A DNA stretch of 64,000 nucleotides from Reichenbachiella agariperforans. Lineage in GTDB: Bacteria; Bacteroidota; Bacteroidia; Cytophagales; Cyclobacteriaceae. Every line of letters begins with the position of its first letter. The stretch's first letter is position 1. Shown here piece after piece: positions 1 through 9,237 of the stretch. The notes under the pieces are model-generated. The model saw only the letters and a program-made list of their open reading frames with translations. It ran no database searches and was not told the DNA's origin. A program made the translations under genes and the position numbers. The stretch lies in assembly GCF_900142205.1 (NCBI RefSeq), contig NZ_FRAA01000008.1, positions 124,001 to 188,000 on the forward strand. Direction: 5' to 3'.

Positions 1-162
1 TGTATCTATACCTGCTTTCGCAGCTGCGACCGAGTCAATTCTAGCTTGTAGGTCAGAAGGAGCATCTATCCTATAGATTTCGTCCTCCTCACAGCCAGCT
101 AAGGCAAATGCTATAAAAAACGCTGCAAACAAAACGCAACTCATTAGTCTAGTTTTTTTCAT
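1..162 (-). CDS. Partial lipoprotein, 3' part outside window
   Basis: The first 54 codons of a gene that runs off the left edge are visible. The start is the ATG at 160-162. The protein begins MKKTRLMSCVLF and has a lipobox around ALAGC followed by an acidic stretch (EEDE), the usual pattern for a Bacteroidota surface-exposed lipoprotein. The mature N-terminus (YRIDAPSDLQARID) resembles the start of carbohydrate-associated lipoproteins, but the visible part is too short to assign a family. It lies downstream of the hybrid two-component sensor gene on the same strand, 187 bp away, and may belong to another polysaccharide locus to the left. Confidence 0.75.
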   Translation of the reverse strand, partial: MKKTRLMSCVLFAAFFIAFALAGCEEDEIYRIDAPSDLQARIDSVAAAKAGIDT

Positions 163-349
163 ATCATACTTAGTTCTTAATTGTTAAAAAATTTAGTCTA
201 CGAGATGGATCATGACCATCCTTATCGTAAAGGTTACCAATGAGGATAAAAACGAGGTGGAGCTATGTCTTTTTGGGTTGGACTATTGTACAACCACACT
301 ATAAACCAAATACTTACAAACTATTATTTCTTAATAAATCAACGAAAAC

Positions 350-3300
350 CTACTCCCCTTCTTGGTACTGTTTAGGAGAATGCCCGTAGTATTTGCTAAA
401 TAATCGAGAGAAATACTTGGGGTCATTGTAGCCTACAGCGTACGCGACTTCTGAGACATTGAGTTCTTGTGTTTTGAGCAATTCCTTCGATTTCTTCATT
501 CGAAAATGATTGATAAACTCAGAAGCAGATTGGTTGGTGAGAGCGCTTAGTTTTTTGTGCAGCAAACTGCGACTGATACCCAGAGAGGTCACTAGATCTT
601 TGGAGCTGAAATCAGAGTTAGACATTTGCTCTTCCACGACGGTAATGGCTTGCTCTAGAAATTTTTGATCTTTAGTATTTTGTGTCAAGGCAGCAGGGCG
701 TACATCTTCCTCTGTTGCAAATTGCTCTCGGAGTTTTCTACGAGACTCGATGAGGTTGGAGATACGTGCCTCTAGCAATTCGAAGTTGAAAGGCTTGGGC
801 AGGTAGTCATCTGCGCCGATCTGCAGCCCTTCGATCTGATTCTCTACGGAGGACTTGGCTGTGAGCAGTACCACAGGGATGTGGCTCGTACTAAAGTTGT
901 TTTTGATAGAAGTACAAAGTTCAAACCCATCCATCTTGGGCATCATGACATCACTGACGATCAAGTCTGGGTTGTACTGCTCCGCAAACTCCATCCCTGT
1001 CAGTCCGTTGCCTGCTTCGACGATGTTGTACTTTTCGCTCAATCGCAATGATATGAATTTTCTCAAATCCAAGTTATCCTCCACGACGAGAACAGTTCTA
1101 CGTTGTTCATCGATCACCAAATTTTCAGAAACCAGGGGTTCGTCTTCCCGAATCACGAGTTCGTTCTTCAATATTTCGATTTGCGACTGAATATTAGGTG
1201 CTCCTCCATCCACCTGATCTGCGTCATGCGCCAAGGCGCGTAGACATGGGAACTGAACCTCAAATACCGATCCCTCCCCAAGCTGACTACTTACAAATAT
1301 CTCTCCGTGGTGTGCCTTGATCAGTTCCTCGGTGATGGCTAGACCGATTCCAGACCCGCCGATCTTAAAGGCATTTTCGGACTCTATACGATAAAACCGC
1401 TTGAAAATCAACGGAAGATTCTCTTCGCTAATCCCCGATCCAGAATCTGTGATTTTGACACTGATGATCTCCTGATCTGCGGCATTGTACTCCTCATCCA
1501 ACGTCAATTTACTCTCCTCCAGAGATGGATTGCTAATCACCATTTTGACCTTACCACCATTCAGAGTGTACTTAAATGCATTGGAGAGTAGGTTGTACAG
1601 CATGTTCTCGATTTTCTGTACATCGAACCACACCTCACTCGGCATCTCCCCTACTTCGTGGCTAAAATCAATGCTTTTGATCTCAGCCAAAGGCTCAAAA
1701 GCTTCAAAGATTTGGATACAAAACCCTTTGATATCTCCTCGACTCACTTTCAACTCTGCTTTGCCTTGCTCAATTTTTCTAAAATCCATGATTTCATTGA
1801 TGAGATGTAGCAGACGCTTGGCATTGCGGTTGATGACGTCTAGGTTATTCTTCACGTCCTCTCCAAAACTATAGTGTGACATCAGCCGCTCCAAAGGACC
1901 GATAATCAGTGTCAGCGGTGTACGAAACTCATGGGAAATATTCGTAAAAAAGCTCAAGCGAAGCTGGCTCACGAGCTTCAGCTTGTTATTAAGCTCCAGT
2001 AACTCATCACGCCTATCTCCGATCTCCTTGTTCTTGCTTTCTAACTCTTGATTCTGTCCCTCGATGTATTTCTGTTTGTCCTCTAGCGACTCGTTGGTCT
2101 TTTTCAACTGGATGGATTGATAGGTCAATGCCTCCTTCTGACGATTGATCTCCTCGGTACGTTCTCTCACTTGCTGTTCCAGTACTGCCCTTTGTCGCTT
2201 GAGACTGTAGACACGGTAGCGGATATAGCCCAAAATCACAGATGCTATGATGGCTACCAAAAGCAACTGAAACCAAGTCGTCTGCCAATACGGCGGCCGA
2301 ATGCGGATTTTCAACTCTGTGGGTATATCATTGTATATACCATTAGGACCTGCTGCCTTGACCTTGAATATATACTCTCCTGGTTTCAAGTTAGTGTAGC
2401 TCGCAAAATGTCTTTTCGAACCGATGTGGTTCCACTGCTGATCGAACCCATCGAGATAGTAGGCAAAGGTGATCACATCCGAATCCAAAAAATTGAAGGT
2501 GGAAAACTCAAATGACACAATTTTTTCCTTGTAGGACAGCTCAATACTTTTGGCATTGGAGAGCAATCCTTCACTGACGACCACTCCGTTGTAACTATGA
2601 TTAGGCACGACAGATTGATCCAGTAATTTCAAGTCAGTGATGACCACATGCGGTTGATCGATCTCATCACTGATCCAATCTGGATGCAGTGCATCCACTC
2701 CATTCATCCCTCCAAAATAGAACTTCCCCTCCTCGTTTTTGTACGAAGAAGACCAATAGTACTGGTTGTTGAGCAAACCATCCGATACATAGAAGTTTCG
2801 AGAAGTCTCGGTCTCTGGATCGAAGCGACTCAACCCATAGTCCGTACTGAGCCAGAGTGAGTGGTCCCCTGCCTCCTCTATCCCAAAAATGATGTTGTTG
2901 CTCAGGCCAGATCGTGTATCGTATCGTTTGATGATTTTAGACCTTCCCTCAAGGGTTATCTTATTGATGCCCTGACCGTAGGTCCCTACCCACATATTGC
3001 CTTGGTAGTCCTCTATGAGTGAAATCACATAGTTGCCACTAATCGAATTGGTGTTTTGACTCTCATGCTGAAATATTTGAATGCTTTCGTTGGGCCGCAA
3101 TGGGTCGAGTTGAAACAACCCCTCCCGAGTACCTACCCAGACTTTCTCCCTAGAATCCAATGCCAAACATCCTACTCCACTAATCGCCACCTTTTGATTC
3201 ACTGGTTGGATTTGTATCATCTCCCTTTTGGCCCTGTCCAATCGATAAAGCCCTCCCAAAGTACCAATCCATACATAGCCCCAATTGTCCTCTATGATCG

Positions 3301-4696
3301 AGGAAATGAATGCATTACTACCCATGCCATACACTTCATTCATCCGTAGGAATGGGGCTTCCATCTGACCTTTTGGTAGGATATTTATGCCTTGACCCCA
3401 CGTACCTACCCAGAGCTCTCCGTTCTTCATTCGGTAAATTTTGGTCACAAAATCACTCGAAATTGCCCCATGATCGGTAGACGAAATCTTGAAATGCTTA
3501 AAGAATTTTGTTTTCTTATTCATCCGATTGAGGCCTCCACCAGCAGTACCTATCCATACGTGTTTGTCCCCCTCATAAATCGAATTGACAGTGCTGTGAC
3601 TCAAGCTATTCGGGTTTCCAATCTCAAACTTGATTTGCTCAAAACTATTTTGACGAGCATTGATGATATTGACCCCTCCACGTTCGGTCCCGATCCATAC
3701 ATTGTCCTCCGTATCGACCAGTAGACAATTCAAAAAATCATTGTTGAGACTGAAATTATCCGAAGGGTTGTTGCGGTAATTGCTAAACTCATCGGTCTTC
3801 ACATTCAATACCGACAACCCACCCAAAGTGGCTATATAGAGTTGATTTCCGCTCTCAGCTAGATCCAGCACCGAGTTGTGAAGCAAACTATTGGAGTCAT
3901 CTGCTTGACTATAATAGCGCACAAAACCATCAGTGACAGGATCATAGCGATTGACTCCTATCTCCGTAGCTATCCAAAGCTGTCCATCACGCGTCAATAA
4001 AATATCCAATATCAGGTTGGCTGTGATACTCGCTCCATCCATCGGATCATACTGATACGTCTGATCCAGTTGGAGCCCCTGCCCCAATCGGTAAAGCGCC
4101 GAGTCCGTCCCTACCCATAGTGCCTCTTTGGTATCATGTGTTATAGCATTGACCACTGTCCCCCTCAATTCACCTCTACCGTCTAGTTGGAGGTGCTGAA
4201 GAAGTTTTACTTCCCCTTGATTATCTTTGATTTCTAAGGATGTCAGTCCCTCACTAGACCCTATATATAGGATACTATCCATGGTATGAAGAGAGTGAAC
4301 AGCAGCGACCTTGGGTAGGTCATAAGAAGAGAGATCAGTATAGCGAAAGGTCTTGCTATCATACAGATAGACATACAATCCCTTACTCGTACCGACCCAG
4401 ATGTTGCCAAAATGATCCTCTAGAAGTGCATAGACAAAATTATTCCCAAGGGTAGATTCAACATTGGCCTGACTATCAAAAGTTTCAAAACTATACCCAT
4501 CATACTTGCAGAGACCGTTCCATGTCCCTAGCCAGATATAGCCTTGACTGTCTTGGAGCATGCAGTCAACCATATTTTGCGCCAAACCATTGGCGGTCGT
4601 GAGATGCTGAAAACGAATGTTTGGTTCGTGACTAGCCCACGACAACCCAACAGCCCAAAGCTGTAAAGCCCATACAAGTATTCGTTTTTTCATCAT
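350..4696 (-). CDS. Hybrid two-component system sensor/regulator (HTCS)
   Basis: This 1448-residue protein combines a periplasmic sensor, histidine kinase, receiver and DNA-binding domain in one chain. Domains in order: a signal peptide (about 1-21); a long series of two-component propeller repeats (about 30-720, recurring patterns such as WIGTxxGGL); a Y_Y_Y domain (about 735-800); one membrane segment (about 805-830); a coiled coil; a HisKA domain with the H-box NISHEFRTPL; an HATPase domain (GSGIGLAI); a receiver with phospho-Asp in SDVMMPKMDG; and a C-terminal AraC helix-turn-helix (about 1345-1448, ending SPKQYQEGE). Proteins of this type sense oligosaccharides in the periplasm and activate polysaccharide utilisation loci. 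Its position beside the pectin locus and divergent from the GH9 gene makes it the likely local regulator; the ligand is inferred, not shown. Confidence 0.95.
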   Translation of the reverse strand: MMKKRILVWALQLWAVGLSWASHEPNIRFQHLTTANGLAQNMVDCMLQDSQGYIWLGTWNGLCKYDGYSFETFDSQANVESTLGNNFVYALLEDHFGNIWVGTSKGLYVYLYDSKTFRYTDLSSYDLPKVAAVHSLHTMDSILYIGSSEGLTSLEIKDNQGEVKLLQHLQLDGRGELRGTVVNAITHDTKEALWVGTDSALYRLGQGLQLDQTYQYDPMDGASITANLILDILLTRDGQLWIATEIGVNRYDPVTDGFVRYYSQADDSNSLLHNSVLDLAESGNQLYIATLGGLSVLNVKTDEFSNYRNNPSDNFSLNNDFLNCLLVDTEDNVWIGTERGGVNIINARQNSFEQIKFEIGNPNSLSHSTVNSIYEGDKHVWIGTAGGGLNRMNKKTKFFKHFKISSTDHGAISSDFVTKIYRMKNGELWVGTWGQGINILPKGQMEAPFLRMNEVYGMGSNAFISSIIEDNWGYVWIGTLGGLYRLDRAKREMIQIQPVNQKVAISGVGCLALDSREKVWVGTREGLFQLDPLRPNESIQIFQHESQNTNSISGNYVISLIEDYQGNMWVGTYGQGINKITLEGRSKIIKRYDTRSGLSNNIIFGIEEAGDHSLWLSTDYGLSRFDPETETSRNFYVSDGLLNNQYYWSSSYKNEEGKFYFGGMNGVDALHPDWISDEIDQPHVVITDLKLLDQSVVPNHSYNGVVVSEGLLSNAKSIELSYKEKIVSFEFSTFNFLDSDVITFAYYLDGFDQQWNHIGSKRHFASYTNLKPGEYIFKVKAAGPNGIYNDIPTELKIRIRPPYWQTTWFQLLLVAIIASVILGYIRYRVYSLKRQRAVLEQQVRERTEEINRQKEALTYQSIQLKKTNESLEDKQKYIEGQNQELESKNKEIGDRRDELLELNNKLKLVSQLRLSFFTNISHEFRTPLTLIIGPLERLMSHYSFGEDVKNNLDVINRNAKRLLHLINEIMDFRKIEQGKAELKVSRGDIKGFCIQIFEAFEPLAEIKSIDFSHEVGEMPSEVWFDVQKIENMLYNLLSNAFKYTLNGGKVKMVISNPSLEESKLTLDEEYNAADQEIISVKITDSGSGISEENLPLIFKRFYRIESENAFKIGGSGIGLAITEELIKAHHGEIFVSSQLGEGSVFEVQFPCLRALAHDADQVDGGAPNIQSQIEILKNELVIREDEPLVSENLVIDEQRRTVLVVEDNLDLRKFISLRLSEKYNIVEAGNGLTGMEFAEQYNPDLIVSDVMMPKMDGFELCTSIKNNFSTSHIPVVLLTAKSSVENQIEGLQIGADDYLPKPFNFELLEARISNLIESRRKLREQFATEEDVRPAALTQNTKDQKFLEQAITVVEEQMSNSDFSSKDLVTSLGISRSLLHKKLSALTNQSASEFINHFRMKKSKELLKTQELNVSEVAYAVGYNDPKYFSRLFSKYYGHSPKQYQEGE

Positions 4697-4973
4697 CTGC
4701 TGCTTCGAGTATAGAAAGTCTCTACTCGTTCCTTGCTCAAAAATACAAAAGAAGTGTAAGAACTACACCACAATAAAAAGCTCTTTCAAATTGTAACGAG
4801 AGCAATATCCATTTATATGGTGTTTCACGTGTTCAATCCCTTCGATGGAATTGAGCGTATTTATTGACACTCCTGTAAATCAAACATTTTAGTAACTTAG
4901 CGTTAAGCTACACACAGAATCTTCCCTGATAATATGAATCAGTAGGTAGCAAAGACTTACACTATTCTAAACC

Positions 4974-7451
4974 GTGATTATGAACAGAACAGCCTATTTG
5001 GTCATCTTGTGTATACTTTTTTCACTTCGCACTATTGGTCAAGGACTAAAAATAAACGAGCAGGGGTATTTTGAAAAACCGGGATTGAATATCACAGTAT
5101 TTAGCGATATCTACCCTGATGGACACCAAACAGGTGTGACTATTATCCAGCATGGTAATCGAGTGGCTGCCAACGGTGACCTTAGATTGGAAGCATCTCC
5201 CGGACAATGGTCACCAGTACCCAAGGGAGGGCATATAAAAATTGACGAAGACAATCAGCGCATTACACAGCGACTTTGGTATCCAGATTCGTCCAAAAAC
5301 CGAACAGGGTTCAATCCGATTCTCTACCCAGACCTCACATTTGCCTATGAGGTGGAAGTAAAGGCATTGGAAGGCAATAGCTTTCAAGTGGCTGTTCATC
5401 TGGACGAGGCGCTCCCCGAAGAGTGGATCGGAAAAGTCCACTTCAATTTCGAACTTTTTCCTGGTGATTTATTTGGCAAATCTTGGCTCATGGATCAACA
5501 AACGGGACAGTTTCCCATTCAACCCAATGGCCCAATCATCGAGCAAAACGACACCAACATTTCACTCCCCATGGCCAAAGGACAGCGCCTGACCGTCGCA
5601 CCAGAAAGCGATCTACAGCGCATTCGCTTTCAGTCCCAGAGTGGAATACTACAACTACGTGACGGACGCTCCAACCACAACAACGGCTGGTTCATCATCA
5701 ATGAAGCCGTACCCTCAGGCACTACTCAAAATGCCATCGTATGGATCATCACTCCCAATACTGTAGAGGACTGGGTGTATCAGCCAGTCATCCAAGTATC
5801 TCAGCTGGGCTATCACCCTGATCAGGAAAAAAGAGCAGTGATCGAACTGGACAAAAGAAGCACTGCGCCGCAAACAGCACGACTCTACCGAATAGGTCAG
5901 GAAGGTAAATCACTTGTCAAAGAGGTTAATCCTGAAAACTGGGGAGAATTTCTTCGCTACCAATATCGTATTTTTGATTTTTCGGAGATAAAGGAAGCTG
6001 GTTTGTACACGGTACAATTCGGAGCGCAAGAAACCCATGCTTTCCAAATCAGCAAAGAACTCTATGACCGCAATATCTGGCAACCTGTACTGGAATACTA
6101 CCTACCCGTACAAATGTGCCACATGCGGGTCAACGAAAAATATCGGGTATGGCACGACTACTGTCACCTAGACGATGCACGCATGGCCCCCGTTAACACC
6201 AATCATTTCGATGGTTATATTCAGGAAACTTCCACACTCACAGAGTATAAATCAGGAGAGATCGTACCTGCACTCAACCAAGGCGGATGGCACGATGCAG
6301 GTGACTATGACCTGCGCGTAGAGTCTCAAATCGGCACGATCCGTAACCTCGCTTGGATGATCGAGGAATTTGGTATCAACTATGATGCTACCATGGTTGA
6401 CCCCTACAATCAACTGGTCGAAATCCACCAGCCTGATGGCAAATCAGATGCCTTGCAACAAATAGAACATGGACTCCATAGCGTATTAGCAGGATATCGG
6501 TCACTCGGCAGACTCTATCGTGGGATCATCTGTCCTACACTCCGTCAGTATGTGATGCTCGGAGATGCCAGTGCAATGACAGACAATTTATTTTATGATC
6601 CAGCACTCGCCAAAGGAGATCGAACAGCACGTAACTCTTCTTTGTCAGATGATCGCTGGGTGTTTACCGAGGAGAACCCTAGACGAGAACTCCATGTCAT
6701 TAGTGGCTTGGCGGCTGCCAGTAGAGTACTCGCAGGCTATAACGATGACCTAGCTACAGAATCTCTGGTCGCAGCGGAGGCATTGTATGACTTGATCCCA
6801 GATGACACCTCTCTCGCTACTGCCAAAAGTATTGCCCTCTCGGAATTGATACTGAGCACTGGAAAGAGAAAATACATCGACGAATTACTTACACTGCAAC
6901 CTCAAATAGTAAAAAATATCGAGAAATGCGGCTGGGCTATAGGCCGTGTCATGGATCAGGCAAATGACCGAAAATTTAGAAAAGCAATAGATGGTGCGGT
7001 CCAAACCTATCATAATCAATTGAAAACAGCACAAAAAGCAGACTCGCCCTACGGCGTCCCCTACACCCCTAACATCTGGGGAGCTGGTTGGTCCATCCAG
7101 CGCTTTGGTGTCGAGCAATACTTCTTTTACAAGGGTTGGCCAGAGATCTGTACTCCTGACTTTACACTCAACTCCCTCAACTTTGTACTCGGGGTACACC
7201 CAGGGATCAATACTTCTTCGTTTGCCTCTGGGGTAGGATCAAAATCGGTCACTGTAGCGTATGGAGTGAATCGTGCGGATTGGTCCTTTATCCCTGGAGG
7301 AGTAGCCTCGGGTACGGCACTAATCCGACCGGATCTACCAGAACTGAAAGTATGGCCATTTTTCTGGCAGCAGACCGAGTATGTCATGGGAGGAGGATCA
7401 ACAGACTATATGTTTTTGGTGTTGGCTGTACAGGACATTCTTAAAAACTAA
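4974..7451 (+). CDS. Glycoside hydrolase family 9 protein
   Basis: An 825-residue secreted protein with an N-terminal signal peptide (LVILCILFSLRTIGQG). The first ~270 residues are unassigned. An Ig-like CelD_N domain follows (about 275-360, beginning VSQLGYHPDQEKRAVI), then a GH9 (alpha/alpha)6 catalytic domain. The catalytic aspartate motif GGWHDAGDYD is clear near residue 440, and the C-terminal segment QQTEYVMGGGSTDYM supplies the expected acid glutamate (about residue 805). GH9 enzymes are mostly endo- or exo-acting beta-1,4-glucanases; some act on glucosamine-containing or mixed glucans. It is transcribed away from the regulator gene and converges on the pectin operon. A GH9 enzyme in a pectin locus suggests co-attack on plant or algal wall glucan, but the substrate is not certain. 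Confidence 0.88.
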   Translation: MIMNRTAYLVILCILFSLRTIGQGLKINEQGYFEKPGLNITVFSDIYPDGHQTGVTIIQHGNRVAANGDLRLEASPGQWSPVPKGGHIKIDEDNQRITQRLWYPDSSKNRTGFNPILYPDLTFAYEVEVKALEGNSFQVAVHLDEALPEEWIGKVHFNFELFPGDLFGKSWLMDQQTGQFPIQPNGPIIEQNDTNISLPMAKGQRLTVAPESDLQRIRFQSQSGILQLRDGRSNHNNGWFIINEAVPSGTTQNAIVWIITPNTVEDWVYQPVIQVSQLGYHPDQEKRAVIELDKRSTAPQTARLYRIGQEGKSLVKEVNPENWGEFLRYQYRIFDFSEIKEAGLYTVQFGAQETHAFQISKELYDRNIWQPVLEYYLPVQMCHMRVNEKYRVWHDYCHLDDARMAPVNTNHFDGYIQETSTLTEYKSGEIVPALNQGGWHDAGDYDLRVESQIGTIRNLAWMIEEFGINYDATMVDPYNQLVEIHQPDGKSDALQQIEHGLHSVLAGYRSLGRLYRGIICPTLRQYVMLGDASAMTDNLFYDPALAKGDRTARNSSLSDDRWVFTEENPRRELHVISGLAAASRVLAGYNDDLATESLVAAEALYDLIPDDTSLATAKSIALSELILSTGKRKYIDELLTLQPQIVKNIEKCGWAIGRVMDQANDRKFRKAIDGAVQTYHNQLKTAQKADSPYGVPYTPNIWGAGWSIQRFGVEQYFFYKGWPEICTPDFTLNSLNFVLGVHPGINTSSFASGVGSKSVTVAYGVNRADWSFIPGGVASGTALIRPDLPELKVWPFFWQQTEYVMGGGSTDYMFLVLAVQDILKN

Positions 7452-7515
7452 ACGACTAAAGCATGATAGCTCCCTAAGTTTACTTTTACCCAAATCGATA
7501 CGGGATGAGCCTTTG

Positions 7516-7923
7516 TCATTCTAACTCGTACTTTTTGATAACGAGATATTTAAGCAGACCTGTGCCTGCATTTTTAATACCATGCATGGACTGTGATGGA
7601 CAATATAGACTCGTATGCGAGCCTACGATTCGTGTTTCTCCGTCAAGAAAGAACTCAGCGGTTCCTTCCAGCACGTAAAAAAACTCATCTTCCGAATGCT
7701 GATGAGGTGCATGTGTAGACATACCCAGCTCAACTACACTTAATTTTAACGTGTTGCCTTCGGCAAAACTCTTGTCTGCAAACCAATACTGGTATCCACT
7801 TTTGGTCTCTACAGATCGTGTTGTATCCAACGTGTTGACACAGTTGTCCATAGTATACTCTTGAGCATGAGCATAAAATATCATCCCCATACTCAATACT
7901 GTTAATGCTAATTTCCTTTTCAT
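7516..7923 (-). CDS. Secreted cupin-domain protein, possibly KdgF-like
   Basis: A 135-residue single-domain cupin with a signal peptide. The ATG at 7921-7923 is preferred over one 18 bp upstream because MKRKLALTVLSMGMIFYAHAQ is then a clean signal sequence. The metal-binding cupin motifs are visible: HAPHQHSEDEFFYVLEG (two His and a Glu) and a later MHGI histidine. It is the last gene of the pectin operon, 20 bp after the GH105 gene. GH105 releases 4,5-unsaturated galacturonate, and KdgF-type cupins speed conversion of that product to the linear keto form. A periplasmic KdgF-like role is therefore plausible but inferred from context and fold only. Confidence 0.8.
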   Translation of the reverse strand: MKRKLALTVLSMGMIFYAHAQEYTMDNCVNTLDTTRSVETKSGYQYWFADKSFAEGNTLKLSVVELGMSTHAPHQHSEDEFFYVLEGTAEFFLDGETRIVGSHTSLYCPSQSMHGIKNAGTGLLKYLVIKKYELE

Positions 7924-7943
7924 ATCTAAAGTCTCATTCAAGA

Positions 7944-9113
7944 TTAAAATTCCATAACTGATGCTGCCATCAATATGGCACAGTACCCATGAGGGTGTTG
8001 CTTTTCCGATTCAGATGGACAAGACACTGGCCTAACTTTGACATACTCATCCAAATTGTCTTTGATCCCCATACCTGGGTTAAAAGAATTGATTTGAGGT
8101 AGTCCATCTGGGTTAGTTGAAATATATGTCTGCATGCTATTCCATGCTTGGTTTACAACTCCTTCATATGAGGTGTCTAACCACCCTTTATCCATTCCTT
8201 TTTTCAGTGCATAAATAACCATACCTGACCCACTGGTCTCAATATAATTACCGAATGCAGATGGGTGATTGACCATCTGATACCAGAGACCTTGCTGGTT
8301 TTGGGTCTCCTTGATCCCAACAGACAGCTGCTGAAACAAGTACAGTATGTTTTGGTAATCGGAATGTGTAGCTGGCAAATCATCCAAGATATCTACTAGC
8401 GCCATAGAAAACCACCCTACACTCCTACTCCACACCTCAGTGGACGTCCCAATAGCGTTTGACCAAGATTTGTTTTTGGCATAATTCCACCCATGATACG
8501 GCAAATGACTCTCGATATTGAAAGAACGAGACGCAATCAGTAGCGTTTGAAATGTGGCTACATCTAAACTCTCTGCGTCATCAAACATCTGACCATACTT
8601 GACTAAGAAAGGATTGGACATGTATGCTCCATCCACTGTCATTACCTGCTCGTAGTGATCGTTATTTTTATGCCAATACCCTCCATCAGGTGTTTTCTGA
8701 AAAACAGAAGGATGATCAACCGTACCGATCAAAAAATCTCTCATCTGTTGAGCTGCGACTTGGTATCGCTCCTCTCCCGTCTCTTGGTACAGAAACAGGC
8801 ACAACACTCCCGGATGTATCCCGTCCAACTCAGTCTTCAGTCCTCGTACCTCTCCTTCACTCGAAACAAAATCATCAACAAAAGACTGGATGTATTGGAC
8901 ATAGGTCTTATCTCCCGTGTGTGCATAAATCTTCTCCATGCCATGCAGAATGATGCTATTGGCATGATCCCAGTCTTTGCCCGTCATGGCATTGATATTG
9001 GGCTGATAACGGCTAATGATGGCATCACTGAAATCAACGCCCCATTGGGTCCTCTGCCCAAACACTGGCACAATAACTCCACACAGTACTAATACCATTA
9101 TAGCTTTCATCAT
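7944..9113 (-). CDS. GH105 unsaturated rhamnogalacturonyl/galacturonyl hydrolase
   Basis: A 389-residue secreted enzyme (signal ending VPVFGQ). GH105 enzymes hydrate the C4-C5 double bond left by pectin lyases and release the unsaturated uronate. Family motifs are visible: GGYWHKN, TVDGAYMSNPFL with the catalytic aspartate of the DGxYM box, YHGWNYA, and WSRSVGWFSMAL. Length agrees with YteR/YesR-type members. Three start codons in a row (GTG, ATG, ATG) precede the signal peptide; the first ATG was chosen. An intrinsic terminator lies in the 124-bp gap upstream, so this gene and the cupin may form a partly independent transcript. A second GH105 gene lies in the same locus, only distantly similar, suggesting different chain preference. 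Confidence 0.9.
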   Translation of the reverse strand: MMKAIMVLVLCGVIVPVFGQRTQWGVDFSDAIISRYQPNINAMTGKDWDHANSIILHGMEKIYAHTGDKTYVQYIQSFVDDFVSSEGEVRGLKTELDGIHPGVLCLFLYQETGEERYQVAAQQMRDFLIGTVDHPSVFQKTPDGGYWHKNNDHYEQVMTVDGAYMSNPFLVKYGQMFDDAESLDVATFQTLLIASRSFNIESHLPYHGWNYAKNKSWSNAIGTSTEVWSRSVGWFSMALVDILDDLPATHSDYQNILYLFQQLSVGIKETQNQQGLWYQMVNHPSAFGNYIETSGSGMVIYALKKGMDKGWLDTSYEGVVNQAWNSMQTYISTNPDGLPQINSFNPGMGIKDNLDEYVKVRPVSCPSESEKQHPHGYCAILMAASVMEF

Positions 9114-9137
9114 CACTTTTTAACTTAATCCCGGATT

Positions 9138-9168
9138 AAAAAAGGTCTCCATTCTACGAACAGAGACC
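9138..9168 (-). terminator. Intrinsic terminator after the DUF4861 gene
   Basis: Read on the minus strand, a 6-bp stem GGTCTC / GAGACC (13-nt loop) is followed directly by six T residues (AAAAAA at 9138-9143 on the plus strand). It lies between the DUF4861 gene and the distal GH105 gene of the pectin locus, so it would reduce or separate transcription of the last two genes. Confidence 0.65.
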
Positions 9169-9237
9169 CCACTTTACAAACTCCAACAAACATTGGATTT
9201 CTTTCTAGTCAACACCTGTACGGTTTCAGTTCTGAAC

